From Actinokineospora pegani (GTDB lineage Bacteria; Actinomycetota; Actinomycetes; Mycobacteriales; Pseudonocardiaceae), in assembly GCF_009745975.1 (NCBI RefSeq), contig NZ_WHOL01000052.1, forward strand, positions 1-50,832: a DNA stretch of 50,832 bases, given 5' to 3'. This document shows positions 29,783 to 35,879 of the stretch, one piece after another. The stretch's first letter is position 1. Each line of letters begins with the position of its first letter. The notes beneath the pieces are model-generated. The model saw nothing but the letters and a program-made list of their open reading frames with translations. It was not told where the DNA came from and made no database searches. A program made the position numbers and the translations under genes.

Positions 29783-29785
29783 GCG

Positions 29786-30307
29786 TCAGTCCACCGACAA
29801 CCCCCAGCCCGCGGCGGCGGACAGCCCCTCCAGGAAGCCCATGGCCCGGTCGGTGCGCGGGTAGGCCTGCACCAGCTCCCAGAACTCCGGCCCGTGCCCT
29901 GGCTCGATCAGGTGCGCCAACTCGTGCACCAGCACGTAGTCCAGCACCCAGGCGGGCACCTGCTTGAGGTGCTCGGAGACCCGGATCGTCCGGTCGACCG
30001 GGGTGCACGAGGCCCACCGGGTGCGCATGGGCGGCACCCAGCGCACGGCGGCGGGCTCGCACCGGCCGTCGAAGTACCGGTCCGAGAGCTCGACGCACCG
30101 GGCCAGCAGGGTGGCGTCGGAGGTGCGCGAGGGCCCCCGGCGCTTGGTGTCGCTGCGCAGCAGCCTGCGCTCCATCTCCCGCACCCAGTGCGCCTCCTCC
30201 TTCTTGGAGAGCCTGGCGGGGATCAGGACTATGAGGGTGTTCCCCTCGCGGTATGCGGTGACGGTGCGGGTTCGTCGCTTGCTCCTGCGCACCTCGACTT
30301 CGGCCAC
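29786..30307 (-). CDS. M48/YgjP-like metallopeptidase (DUF45)
   Basis: 173 residues. Zinc motif HELAH is at about residues 128-132 in DYVLVHELAHLIEPGHGPEFW, where the later His of GHGPEFW is the usual third ligand. Upstream RWASCTPVDRTIRVSEHL is the YgjP/SprT-type core motif (R-W-x-S-C). The N-terminus VRRSKRRTRTVTAYREGNTLIVLIP forms the leading beta strands. Probably a cytoplasmic zinc peptidase of unknown substrate. It is divergent from the TOMM-like gene by 110 bp. Confidence 0.9.
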   Translation of the reverse strand: MAEVEVRRSKRRTRTVTAYREGNTLIVLIPARLSKKEEAHWVREMERRLLRSDTKRRGPSRTSDATLLARCVELSDRYFDGRCEPAAVRWVPPMRTRWASCTPVDRTIRVSEHLKQVPAWVLDYVLVHELAHLIEPGHGPEFWELVQAYPRTDRAMGFLEGLSAAAGWGLSVD

Positions 30308-30417
30308 GGCGCAACCGTAAACCGCGACACCGACACTCCGGGAGGACCGACGGGGTGTGACGCTCGCCTGTGGACAACTTTTCCCACCATTCGGCGGAAT
30401 CCGGCACTCTCGCAGCT

Positions 30418-31431
30418 ATGCGAGCACCCCTGCGGACACCCCCGCACCCGCCCCTGCGCCGCCCCCGGCTGCGGCCGGGGCTGCCCCTGCTGCGCCGTCG
30501 CGCAGGCGAGGTCCAGATCGGCCTCGAGCCCGGTCTCGCGACGGTGGTCGACGGGGTGCCGCCCGCCGTCCTCGACGCGCTCGACGACCTCGCGGGCGCG
30601 CACACCGCGGCCGGGTTGCTGCGCCGGGCGGGCCCGCACCGGGCCGAGATGGCCGAGCTGCTGGCCGGCCTGGCCGGTCGCGGGCTGCTGGAGGACGCCG
30701 CGGGCCCCGTGCAGGCGTCCGAGCTGGCCGCCGACGCCGCGCACGCGGCCACCCGGCAGACCGCGGGACTGTCCACCCGCGCCGCGGCGGGGGTGCTCGT
30801 GCGCGGCGACGGGCGGATCGCGGTCGCGGTGGGGCGGCTGCTCGCCGAGTCGGGGGTGGGCCACGTCCGGGTCGTGGCCCGGGGCCGGGTCGAGCCCGCC
30901 GACCTGGGCACCGGGTTGCGCAGGCGCGACATCGGCCTGCCGCGCGCGGAGGCCGCCTGCGGCGTGGTGGCGCGCGCGAGCGACAGCGTGCGCACGCACG
31001 GCTTCCACGGCCGGTCACCTGACCTGGTGGTGCTCGCCGACGCCCCGGTGCCCGACCCGGCGGTGCTGGCCTGCCTGCGCGCCCCGCACCTGCCGGTGTC
31101 GGCCGCGCAGGGCGTCGGGGTGGTGGGGCCGCTGGTGCTGCCCGGCCGCACGGCCTGCCTGCGCTGCCTGGACCTGCACCGGACCGCGGGGGACGCCTGT
31201 TGGCCGGTGGTGGCCGCGCAGGTCGCCGGGCGGGCGGTGCCCGCCGACCTGGCCACGGTGCACGCCGCGGCGGCGCTGGCGGTGGCGCAAACCCTTGCGG
31301 CGCTGCGCGGGCCGACCGGTGTCGGCGGTGTCGCACTGCGGGTCGACCCGGCTGCGGGGACCCTGACGAGACAGGCCTGGCCGCCGCACCCAGAGTGCGG
31401 GTGCGGGGCGGGGCGCGCGATTGGCGGTTGA
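30418..31431 (+). CDS. ThiF/E1-like TOMM leader-binding protein, standalone
   Basis: 337 residues from ATG 30418; an earlier in-frame ATG (30370) is less likely. An N-terminal region with winged-helix character (about 15-90, VVDGVPPAVLDALDDL) is followed by a degenerate ThiF/E1 Rossmann core: VLVRGDGRIAVAVGRLLAESGVGHVRVVARGRVEPADLG. Zinc-binding Cys pairs are CLRC (about 246-249) and a C-terminal CGC. This is the architecture of the cyclodehydratase partner protein that presents leader peptides to YcaO enzymes in azol(in)e peptide synthesis. No YcaO or precursor peptide gene is nearby, and the position matches the conserved Rv3196 locus, so the actual role is probably different or unknown. 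Confidence 0.8.
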   Translation: MRAPLRTPPHPPLRRPRLRPGLPLLRRRAGEVQIGLEPGLATVVDGVPPAVLDALDDLAGAHTAAGLLRRAGPHRAEMAELLAGLAGRGLLEDAAGPVQASELAADAAHAATRQTAGLSTRAAAGVLVRGDGRIAVAVGRLLAESGVGHVRVVARGRVEPADLGTGLRRRDIGLPRAEAACGVVARASDSVRTHGFHGRSPDLVVLADAPVPDPAVLACLRAPHLPVSAAQGVGVVGPLVLPGRTACLRCLDLHRTAGDACWPVVAAQVAGRAVPADLATVHAAAALAVAQTLAALRGPTGVGGVALRVDPAAGTLTRQAWPPHPECGCGAGRAIGG

Positions 31432-31482
31432 TGACAAGTGTTCACGTCCGGAGACTGGGCGCGGGGTGAGAACCTGGATCCG

Positions 31483-31521
31483 GTGGGGAGAATCCCCACG
31501 AATCCCGGTTCGGCCGGGGAT
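31483..31521 (+). terminator. Tandem hairpins after the TOMM-like gene
   Basis: GTGGGGA/TCCCCAC (31483-31499, loop GAA) is followed by a second imperfect stem based on ATCCC/GGGGAT (31502-31521). They lie 52 bp after the stop and before the aarF promoter region. No T tract. Confidence 0.45.
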
Positions 31522-31549
31522 AGCCGTGTGCCGCGGCGGCGGAAGAGGG

Positions 31550-31555
31550 GACAAT
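31550..31555 (+). promoter_or_regulatory. Possible -10 for aarF, leaderless transcript
   Basis: GACAAT ends 6 bases before GTG 31562, the spacing expected if transcription begins at the start codon. GAGGGG overlaps it, so a leadered transcript with a ribosome site cannot be excluded. No good -35 element is visible. Confidence 0.35.
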
Positions 31556-31561
31556 CGTCTG

Positions 31562-32881
31562 GTGAATGACATGCCACGCAAGACCGTCGCCAGGACCGCG
31601 CGGCTGGCCAGCATCCCGCTCGGGGTCGCGGGCCGGACCGTGGGCGGCTGGGGCAAGCGGTTGGCCGGGCAGACCGCGGACCAGGTCAGCGCCGAGATGT
31701 CGGCGCGGACCGCGGAGCAGTTGTTCGCCGTCCTCGGCCAGCTCAAGGGCGGTGCGATGAAGTTCGGCCAGGCGCTGTCGGTGTTCGAGGCCGCGGTGCC
31801 CGACGAGCTCGCCGAGCCCTACCGGGAGGCGCTGACCAAGCTGCAGTCGGCCGCGCCGCCGATGAGCACGGCGACCACGCACCGGGTGCTGGCCCAGCAG
31901 TTGGGCAACGGGTGGGCGTCCCGGTTCGCCGAGTTCGACGACACCCCGGCCGCGGCGGCGAGCATCGGCCAGGTGCACCGGGCGGTGTGGCACGACGGGC
32001 GCGTGGTGGCGGTCAAGGTGCAGTACCCGGGCGCCGACGAGGCCCTGCGGTCGGACCTGCGGCAGCTCCAGCGGTTCAGCAAGCTCTTCCAGCCCTTCGC
32101 CCCCGGCCTGGACGTCAAGCCGTTGCTGCAGGAGCTGGCGGACCGGATGACCGAGGAGCTGGACTACCGGGCCGAGGCCGCCAACCAGCGCGCCTTCGCC
32201 AAGGCCTTCGCCGGGGACGCGCAGGTGCTGGTGCCCAGGGTGGTGGCCAGCGCGCCCAAGGTGACGATCACCGAGTGGGTCGACGGGCGCCCGCTGGCCT
32301 CGATCATCAAGGAGGGCACGCAGTCCGAGCGCGACGAGGCGGGCAGGCTGCTGGCCGAGTTCCACTTCTCCTCGCCGACCCGCGTCGGCCTGCTGCACTC
32401 CGACCCGCACCCGGGCAACTTCATGCTCACCCCGGACGGGCGGCTGTGCGTGATCGACTTCGGGGCCATCGCCCGGCTGCCCGAGGGCCTGCCGCGCCCG
32501 CTCGGGGTGATGACCCGGCTGGCCGTCGACGGCAAGTCCGAGGAACTGGCCGCCCAGATGCGCGCGGACGGCTTCATCCGCGAGGGCATGAAGCTCGACC
32601 CCGAGGACGTCCTGGGCTACCTGGCCCCGTTCGCCGAGCCCGCCGCCAGCGAGGTCTTCCACTTCTCCCGCCGCTGGATGCAGCGCCAGGCCTGGCGCGT
32701 CGGCGACGTGAAGGGGCAGGACTTCAAGACCGGCCGCTCGCTGAACCTGCCGCCGCAGTACCTGCTGATCCAGCGGGTGACGGCGGGCGCGACGGGCATC
32801 CTGTGCCAGCTCGGCGCCCGGGTGGGCATGCGGGAGATCATCTCCCACTGGCAGCCGGGCTTCGCCGACGACGACGGCTGA
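31562..32881 (+). CDS. AarF/UbiB/ABC1 family atypical kinase
   Basis: 439 residues from GTG 31562 (ATG 31571 is also in frame). Diagnostic motifs of the ADCK/UbiB family in order: KxGQ (GGAMKFGQALSV, about 62-73), the Ala-rich nucleotide loop AAAASIGQVHRA, the ATP-binding Lys in VAVKVQYPG, the Glu of EELDYRAEAANQ, HSDPHPGNFML as catalytic loop, and VIDFGAIARL with the DFG Asp. These proteins are atypical kinase/ATPases tied to quinone synthesis or lipid homeostasis. It corresponds by synteny to Rv3197. No C-terminal TM helix is evident. It converges on the GPP34 gene 12 bp away. Confidence 0.93.
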   Translation: MNDMPRKTVARTARLASIPLGVAGRTVGGWGKRLAGQTADQVSAEMSARTAEQLFAVLGQLKGGAMKFGQALSVFEAAVPDELAEPYREALTKLQSAAPPMSTATTHRVLAQQLGNGWASRFAEFDDTPAAAASIGQVHRAVWHDGRVVAVKVQYPGADEALRSDLRQLQRFSKLFQPFAPGLDVKPLLQELADRMTEELDYRAEAANQRAFAKAFAGDAQVLVPRVVASAPKVTITEWVDGRPLASIIKEGTQSERDEAGRLLAEFHFSSPTRVGLLHSDPHPGNFMLTPDGRLCVIDFGAIARLPEGLPRPLGVMTRLAVDGKSEELAAQMRADGFIREGMKLDPEDVLGYLAPFAEPAASEVFHFSRRWMQRQAWRVGDVKGQDFKTGRSLNLPPQYLLIQRVTAGATGILCQLGARVGMREIISHWQPGFADDDG

Positions 32882-32893
32882 GCGGACCGGGGC

Positions 32894-33574
32894 TCAGCCA
32901 CCCCCGCCGCCGTCCCCGCCGCCGGAGCTCGAGGACGCGACGGCGACCAGGACGGCCTGGTTGACCTGGGCCACCGCCTTGCGCACCGCCTCGCTGGCCC
33001 AATCGCCGTCGGCCAGTTCCTTGGCCCGCCTCTTGGCGGCCTTCTTGTCCCGCACGTCGAGGACGCGGGGCAGCACGTCGAGGGCGTGCAGGAGGGTGAT
33101 CAACGCCCCGGAGTGGTGGTCGGGCTCGGCGCCCGCGAGGACGGCGTCGAGGCGGGCGCGGACCTGGGCCTCGTGGTCGGCGTCGCGCGGGAAGACCCGG
33201 GTGGTGGGGATCAGGCCGAGGACCTTCCTGCTCTCCTCGCGCACCAGCCCCCGGACGACCAGGCTCGCGGTGATCTCGGCGCGCAGGCCCTTGGCCAGCT
33301 TCGCCAGCACCGGGCCGGGCTCGCGGCCCTCCCACTCGGCGATCCGGGCGTAGCAGCCGCGCAGGACCTGGTGCTCGGGCGGGGAGCCGGGGCGGCGCAC
33401 GACGCGGCCCTTCTTGGCGGGCGCGCCCTCCCCCGCGACGTCGACGAGGCCGAGCCCGGCCAACTCGACCAGGACGGCGCCCGCCAGGCCCGTGTCCACC
33501 TGGGTGCCCGCGGGTTTGACCCGGCCGGACTCGTCGTCGAGCAGGAGCAGCAGCAGGTCCTCGGCGATCAGCAC
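32894..33574 (-). CDS. GPP34 (GOLPH3/VPS74) family protein
   Basis: 226 residues. The GPP34 fold is indicated by MLIAEDLLLLLLDDESGRV, LVELAGLGLVDV, a central LVVRGLVREESRKVLGLIPTTRVFP beta-hairpin and HSGALITLLHALDVLPRVL. The C-terminus ends in a Ser/Gly run (SSSSGGGDGGGGG). Eukaryotic GOLPH3 binds phosphatidylinositol 4-phosphate; bacterial members, abundant in actinobacteria, have no established role. It is followed closely by no other gene on its strand; the next minus-strand gene upstream ends at 33594, 19 bp away, so co-transcription is likely. Confidence 0.9.
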   Translation of the reverse strand: MLIAEDLLLLLLDDESGRVKPAGTQVDTGLAGAVLVELAGLGLVDVAGEGAPAKKGRVVRRPGSPPEHQVLRGCYARIAEWEGREPGPVLAKLAKGLRAEITASLVVRGLVREESRKVLGLIPTTRVFPRDADHEAQVRARLDAVLAGAEPDHHSGALITLLHALDVLPRVLDVRDKKAAKRRAKELADGDWASEAVRKAVAQVNQAVLVAVASSSSGGGDGGGGG

Positions 33575-33593
33575 GCGCCTGACCGTATCGGGG

Positions 33594-33773
33594 TCACCAG
33601 TGCTCGGCAGGCAGTTTGCCCTCGATCGCGCGGACGTTGTCCCTGGCGCACGGGCCGCACAGCCAGCGCGGCGCGCCGTCCTGGGCGTCCTTGGCCCAGG
33701 CCAGGGCGGCGAGGGCGGGCTCGGCGGAGCGCGCCCGCCCGCACAGCGCGCAGAACTGGTCGGCGCCGGTCAC
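33594..33773 (-). CDS. Small zinc-ribbon protein coupled to DUF742 gene
   Basis: 59 residues from GTG 33773. Two CxxC knuckles (CALCG near residue 8 and CGPC near residue 39) predict a single zinc ribbon, ending AIEGKLPAEHW. The start overlaps the stop of the DUF742 gene (GTGA), so the two are translationally coupled, which is the main support for so small a gene. Function unknown; a role with the DUF742 protein is inferred. Confidence 0.75.
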   Translation of the reverse strand: MTGADQFCALCGRARSAEPALAALAWAKDAQDGAPRWLCGPCARDNVRAIEGKLPAEHW

Positions 33774-34462
33774 AGCTTGCGCAGGCCCGCGAGCACGCGG
33801 CCCATGAACTCCAGGTCGTTGGCGGCGCCGTCGGCGCGCTGGTGGACGCTGACGGCCTGGGCCTCGGCGAGGTCGCTGATCAGCACCCGCGCGACGCCTA
33901 GCGGGAGCTTCATCAGGGCGGACACCTCGGCCACCGACCGCGGGGTGGCGCACAGGTCGACGACCGCCCGGTGCTCCCAGGAGGTGGCGCGCTCGGCGGA
34001 GACGGTGGAGACCAGGGCCTCGAGGGCCAGGTCTGAGCGGGTGTGCGTGCGACCGCGGGTCCAGGCGTAGGGGCGGACGAGGGTGTGCTGCTCGGGGCGG
34101 GTCGTCCACGCCTCGTCGCTGACCGGCTCCGGGGACCACGGCCGGACCGGGTCGACCGGGGCCAGGACCGGGGAGGGTGCGGCGAACAGCTCGTCGAGGT
34201 CGTCTTCGGTCGTCGAGTCGACGGGCTCCTCGACGGCGGCGCGCCCGCGCTTGCGGGCGGAGCCGCCGAACCGGGCGCCGACGCGGCCGATCGCGGAGTC
34301 CGGTCTCGGCTCGTCCGGCTGCGGGTCCACGGGGTCGGGCTCCCCGGCGGCGAGCCGCCACTGACCGCGGGGCCCGAACCGGGCGCCGGTGCGGCCCACC
34401 TCGGGCGAGGACCCGCGTCTTGCGCTCACGCCACTGGCGTCCTGCGCGAATTGCACCACCAT
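33770..34462 (-). CDS. DUF742 protein with GRxGARFG repeats
   Basis: 230 residues from ATG 34462. The C-terminal DUF742 winged-helix domain (about 125-225) has TLVRPYAWTRGRTHT, EHRAVVDLCATPRSVAEVSAL and LPLGVARVLISDLAE. DUF742 proteins normally sit in conservon operons with a sensor kinase, roadblock protein and GTPase, but none is here. The N-terminal half is disordered, Pro/Glu-rich, and has two copies of a short motif (EVGRTGARFG and AIGRVGARFG). The ORF extends to 34552, but that extra part has non-coding codon usage, so ATG 34462 with TTGGGG upstream is preferred. Confidence 0.85.
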   Translation of the reverse strand: MVVQFAQDASGVSARRGSSPEVGRTGARFGPRGQWRLAAGEPDPVDPQPDEPRPDSAIGRVGARFGGSARKRGRAAVEEPVDSTTEDDLDELFAAPSPVLAPVDPVRPWSPEPVSDEAWTTRPEQHTLVRPYAWTRGRTHTRSDLALEALVSTVSAERATSWEHRAVVDLCATPRSVAEVSALMKLPLGVARVLISDLAEAQAVSVHQRADGAANDLEFMGRVLAGLRKL

Positions 34463-34563
34463 GAGCCCCAACGCGTCGGGTACAGGGGACAACACCCTAT
34501 GCCCGCCCCGCCAGGCACGCGGTGACAACACTGTTTCCATCCAGTATCCCACCCTAACGGCGA

Positions 34564-34592
34564 ACGCCCGCCACCGATGAGGTGGCGGGCGT
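34564..34592. terminator. 12-bp hairpin downstream of the whiB7 transcript
   Basis: ACGCCCGCCACC (34564-34575) pairs perfectly with 34581-34592 around GATGA. It lies 48 bp after the small gene that follows whiB7 on the minus strand. Confidence 0.75.
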
Positions 34593-34639
34593 CACACGGG
34601 GTAGTGGGTGGGTTCGGGCTGTCGGATCAGGGCAGCGGG

Positions 34640-34855
34640 TCAGAGGATGGCGGTGAGGTGCGCGGCGCGCTTGGCCGCCCACTTCGACACGCGCTGCCAG
34701 CGCCTCGCGGCGCTCAGCCGGCGGACCAGGTGGCGGGCTCGCGCCACCTGGTCCGCCTCGCGCATTCGTGATCTGGCGAGGTTTTCGTGGAGCAACATCT
34801 CCGTGGGACCTTCCGGCTTGAAGGTGTACATCGGGTCCCTGAGCTGGGCGTTCAT
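34640..34855 (-). CDS. Small basic protein translationally coupled to whiB7
   Basis: 71 residues from ATG 34855, which overlaps the whiB7 stop (ATGA). The sequence is Arg/Ala-rich and helical: MNAQLRDPMYTFKPEG, TEMLLHENLARSRMREAD, then an amphipathic basic helix to LTAIL. No domain is recognised. Short Arg-rich helical proteins of this look are frequent next to regulatory genes in actinobacteria. A perfect 14-bp inverted repeat lies inside the coding sequence. The overlap and high G/C at third positions support translation. Confidence 0.65.
   Translation of the reverse strand: MNAQLRDPMYTFKPEGPTEMLLHENLARSRMREADQVARARHLVRRLSAARRWQRVSKWAAKRAAHLTAIL
34721..34756. repeat. Perfect 14-bp inverted repeat inside the small gene
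   Basis: GCGGACCAGGTGGC (34721-34734) and its exact complement (34743-34756) flank an 8-base loop. This would make a very stable hairpin in the middle of the coding mRNA. It may be a transcription-attenuating structure, or a consequence of the repeated codons for an amphipathic Arg/Val helix. Confidence 0.8.
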
Positions 34856-35229
34856 GCGGCTACCCCGTTCTTGGTCGCGCGCTCGGCCGCCTCGCGGGCG
34901 AGGTCGGCCTTGCGCGGGCGGCCACGCGGCCGCTTGCGGGCGATCACGACGCCGCGCTCGAAGATCTCGCCGCCCCAGACACCCCAGGGCTCGTGCCTGG
35001 CCAGCGCGGAGGCCAGGCAGGCCGCGCGGACGGGGCAGTCGCCGCAGAGGTCCTTGGCGCGCTCGAGGTCGGCGGGCGCGTCGGCGAACCACAGGTCGGG
35101 GTTGTCGGCGGACCGGCAGGGCAGCGCCAAGCCCGCGGACGGCGCCGCGTCCAGCAGCTCACTGACCCCTGACGTCTGCGAGAGCAGGTCGGACAGGTCT
35201 CCGCCGGGCAGCGGAGTGGTGGTCGACAT
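34852..35229 (-). CDS. whiB7: WhiB7-type iron-sulfur transcription factor
   Basis: 125 residues. The four cluster-binding Cys are C38, C62, C65 and C71 (C...CGDC...C). The conserved beta-turn is EPWGVWGGE (80-88), and the AT-hook RGRPRK (102-107) is what sets WhiB7 apart from other Wbl proteins. WhiB7 binds the primary sigma factor and activates intrinsic antibiotic-resistance genes when translation is blocked. An intrinsic terminator sits 50 bp upstream of its start, inside a long leader that begins at a WhiB7-type promoter. A small coupled gene follows. The order aarF ... whiB7-uvrD2 is conserved with mycobacteria. Confidence 0.95.
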   Translation of the reverse strand: MSTTTPLPGGDLSDLLSQTSGVSELLDAAPSAGLALPCRSADNPDLWFADAPADLERAKDLCGDCPVRAACLASALARHEPWGVWGGEIFERGVVIARKRPRGRPRKADLAREAAERATKNGVAA

Positions 35230-35278
35230 GGTCGAGAAACTCCTGACTGGGAAGAAAACCGGTTGTGGTCAAAAACAA

Positions 35279-35312
35279 AGGCCGCGTACTCCGGTGTCGG
35301 AGTCCGCGGCCT
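35279..35312 (-). terminator. Intrinsic attenuator in the whiB7 leader
   Basis: Read on the minus strand: AGGCCGCG, one mismatch, ACTCCG, a 4-base loop, CGGAGT, then CGCGGCCT, followed directly by TTTGTTTTT. This is a textbook Rho-independent terminator, unusual in this GC-rich genome, and it lies within the transcript 50 bp before the whiB7 start. Attenuation by a leader terminator is established for whiB7/wblC in mycobacteria and Streptomyces. Confidence 0.88.
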
Positions 35313-35337
35313 CTGGGCCAGGAGCTTGCGCTGAGCG

Positions 35338-35727
35338 CTAAGTCCTCCGGCCCGACACAACGGACAGGACACGCGGGAAGCCGCCATCAGCGACCAGACC
35401 GGTGTTGTTGGAGAGAACGGTGGTGTGTGCGGTGTGTGCGACGGACGCCCCCAGAGCGGCCACACGCTCACGACGAGCCTGGAGGGTTTCCAGGTCGCCC
35501 CCATGAACAGACAGAGCGGACTTCGGGGTGGCGCTGCCACCCATGACCGACATGCCGCCGACGCACGCGCCCGTGGCGCGCTTTCCGGCGGTGGGCCAGC
35601 CGACGACCGGCGTGCCGAGGACGCGCACAGCGGTGTGCGGGACCGACTCCGGGAACAGGTGGCAGGTCGGGGTCCACTGCTCGATCGAGACCTTGGTCTC
35701 CGGGAACTTGAACTCCACGCTGTCCAC
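35338..35727 (-). CDS. Leader ORF of 129 codons upstream of whiB7
   Basis: Starts at GTG 35727 with AAGGAG five bases upstream and ends at TAG 35338-35340, only 26 bases before the terminator hairpin. The first about 70 codons (VDSVEFKFPETKVSIEQW ... GWPTAGKRATGACVGGMSVMGG) have G or C in nearly all third positions, strong evidence for real translation. In the last about 59 codons this falls to roughly two thirds. No homologous family is recognised, and there is no signal peptide or TM helix. It may be a protein gene co-transcribed with whiB7, and its translation may also set terminator formation. WhiB7 leaders known to me carry shorter upstream ORFs, so this length is unusual. Confidence 0.6.
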   Translation of the reverse strand: MDSVEFKFPETKVSIEQWTPTCHLFPESVPHTAVRVLGTPVVGWPTAGKRATGACVGGMSVMGGSATPKSALSVHGGDLETLQARRERVAALGASVAHTAHTTVLSNNTGLVADGGFPRVLSVVSGRRT

Positions 35728-35804
35728 CTCCACTCCTTCGTCGGCCGCCGGATGTCAGTCCGACAGCGGTGCTTCCCCGGGCGTTCTTCCTCCCGGACAC
35801 ATGC

Positions 35805-35842
35805 AGGTTATTGGGCCTCGCAGAGGCCGTGCAACCTATTTT
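35805..35842 (-). promoter_or_regulatory. WhiB7-dependent promoter of the whiB7 transcript
   Basis: Minus strand: AAAAT (35842-35838), three bases, -35 TTGCAC (35834-35829), an 18-base spacer that itself holds a GGCCTC/GAGGCC dyad, then -10 TAACCT (35810-35805). An AT-rich block just upstream of the -35 is the recognised mark of WhiB7-activated promoters, implying autoregulation. Transcription would start near 35798, leaving a leader of about 570 bases. Confidence 0.78.
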
Positions 35843-35879
35843 CCACAACTTCGAGTGACGCCAGTCACACGACCTTCGA

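Noticed and set aside
30418-31431. Complete azol(in)e peptide (TOMM) cluster
   Set aside because: No YcaO, dehydrogenase or precursor peptide gene is found around the E1-like protein; locus is a conserved housekeeping position.
34463-34552. N-terminal extension of the DUF742 gene
   Set aside because: Codon third positions lose GC bias and no ribosome site is seen; contains GTGTTGTC direct repeats more like control sequence.
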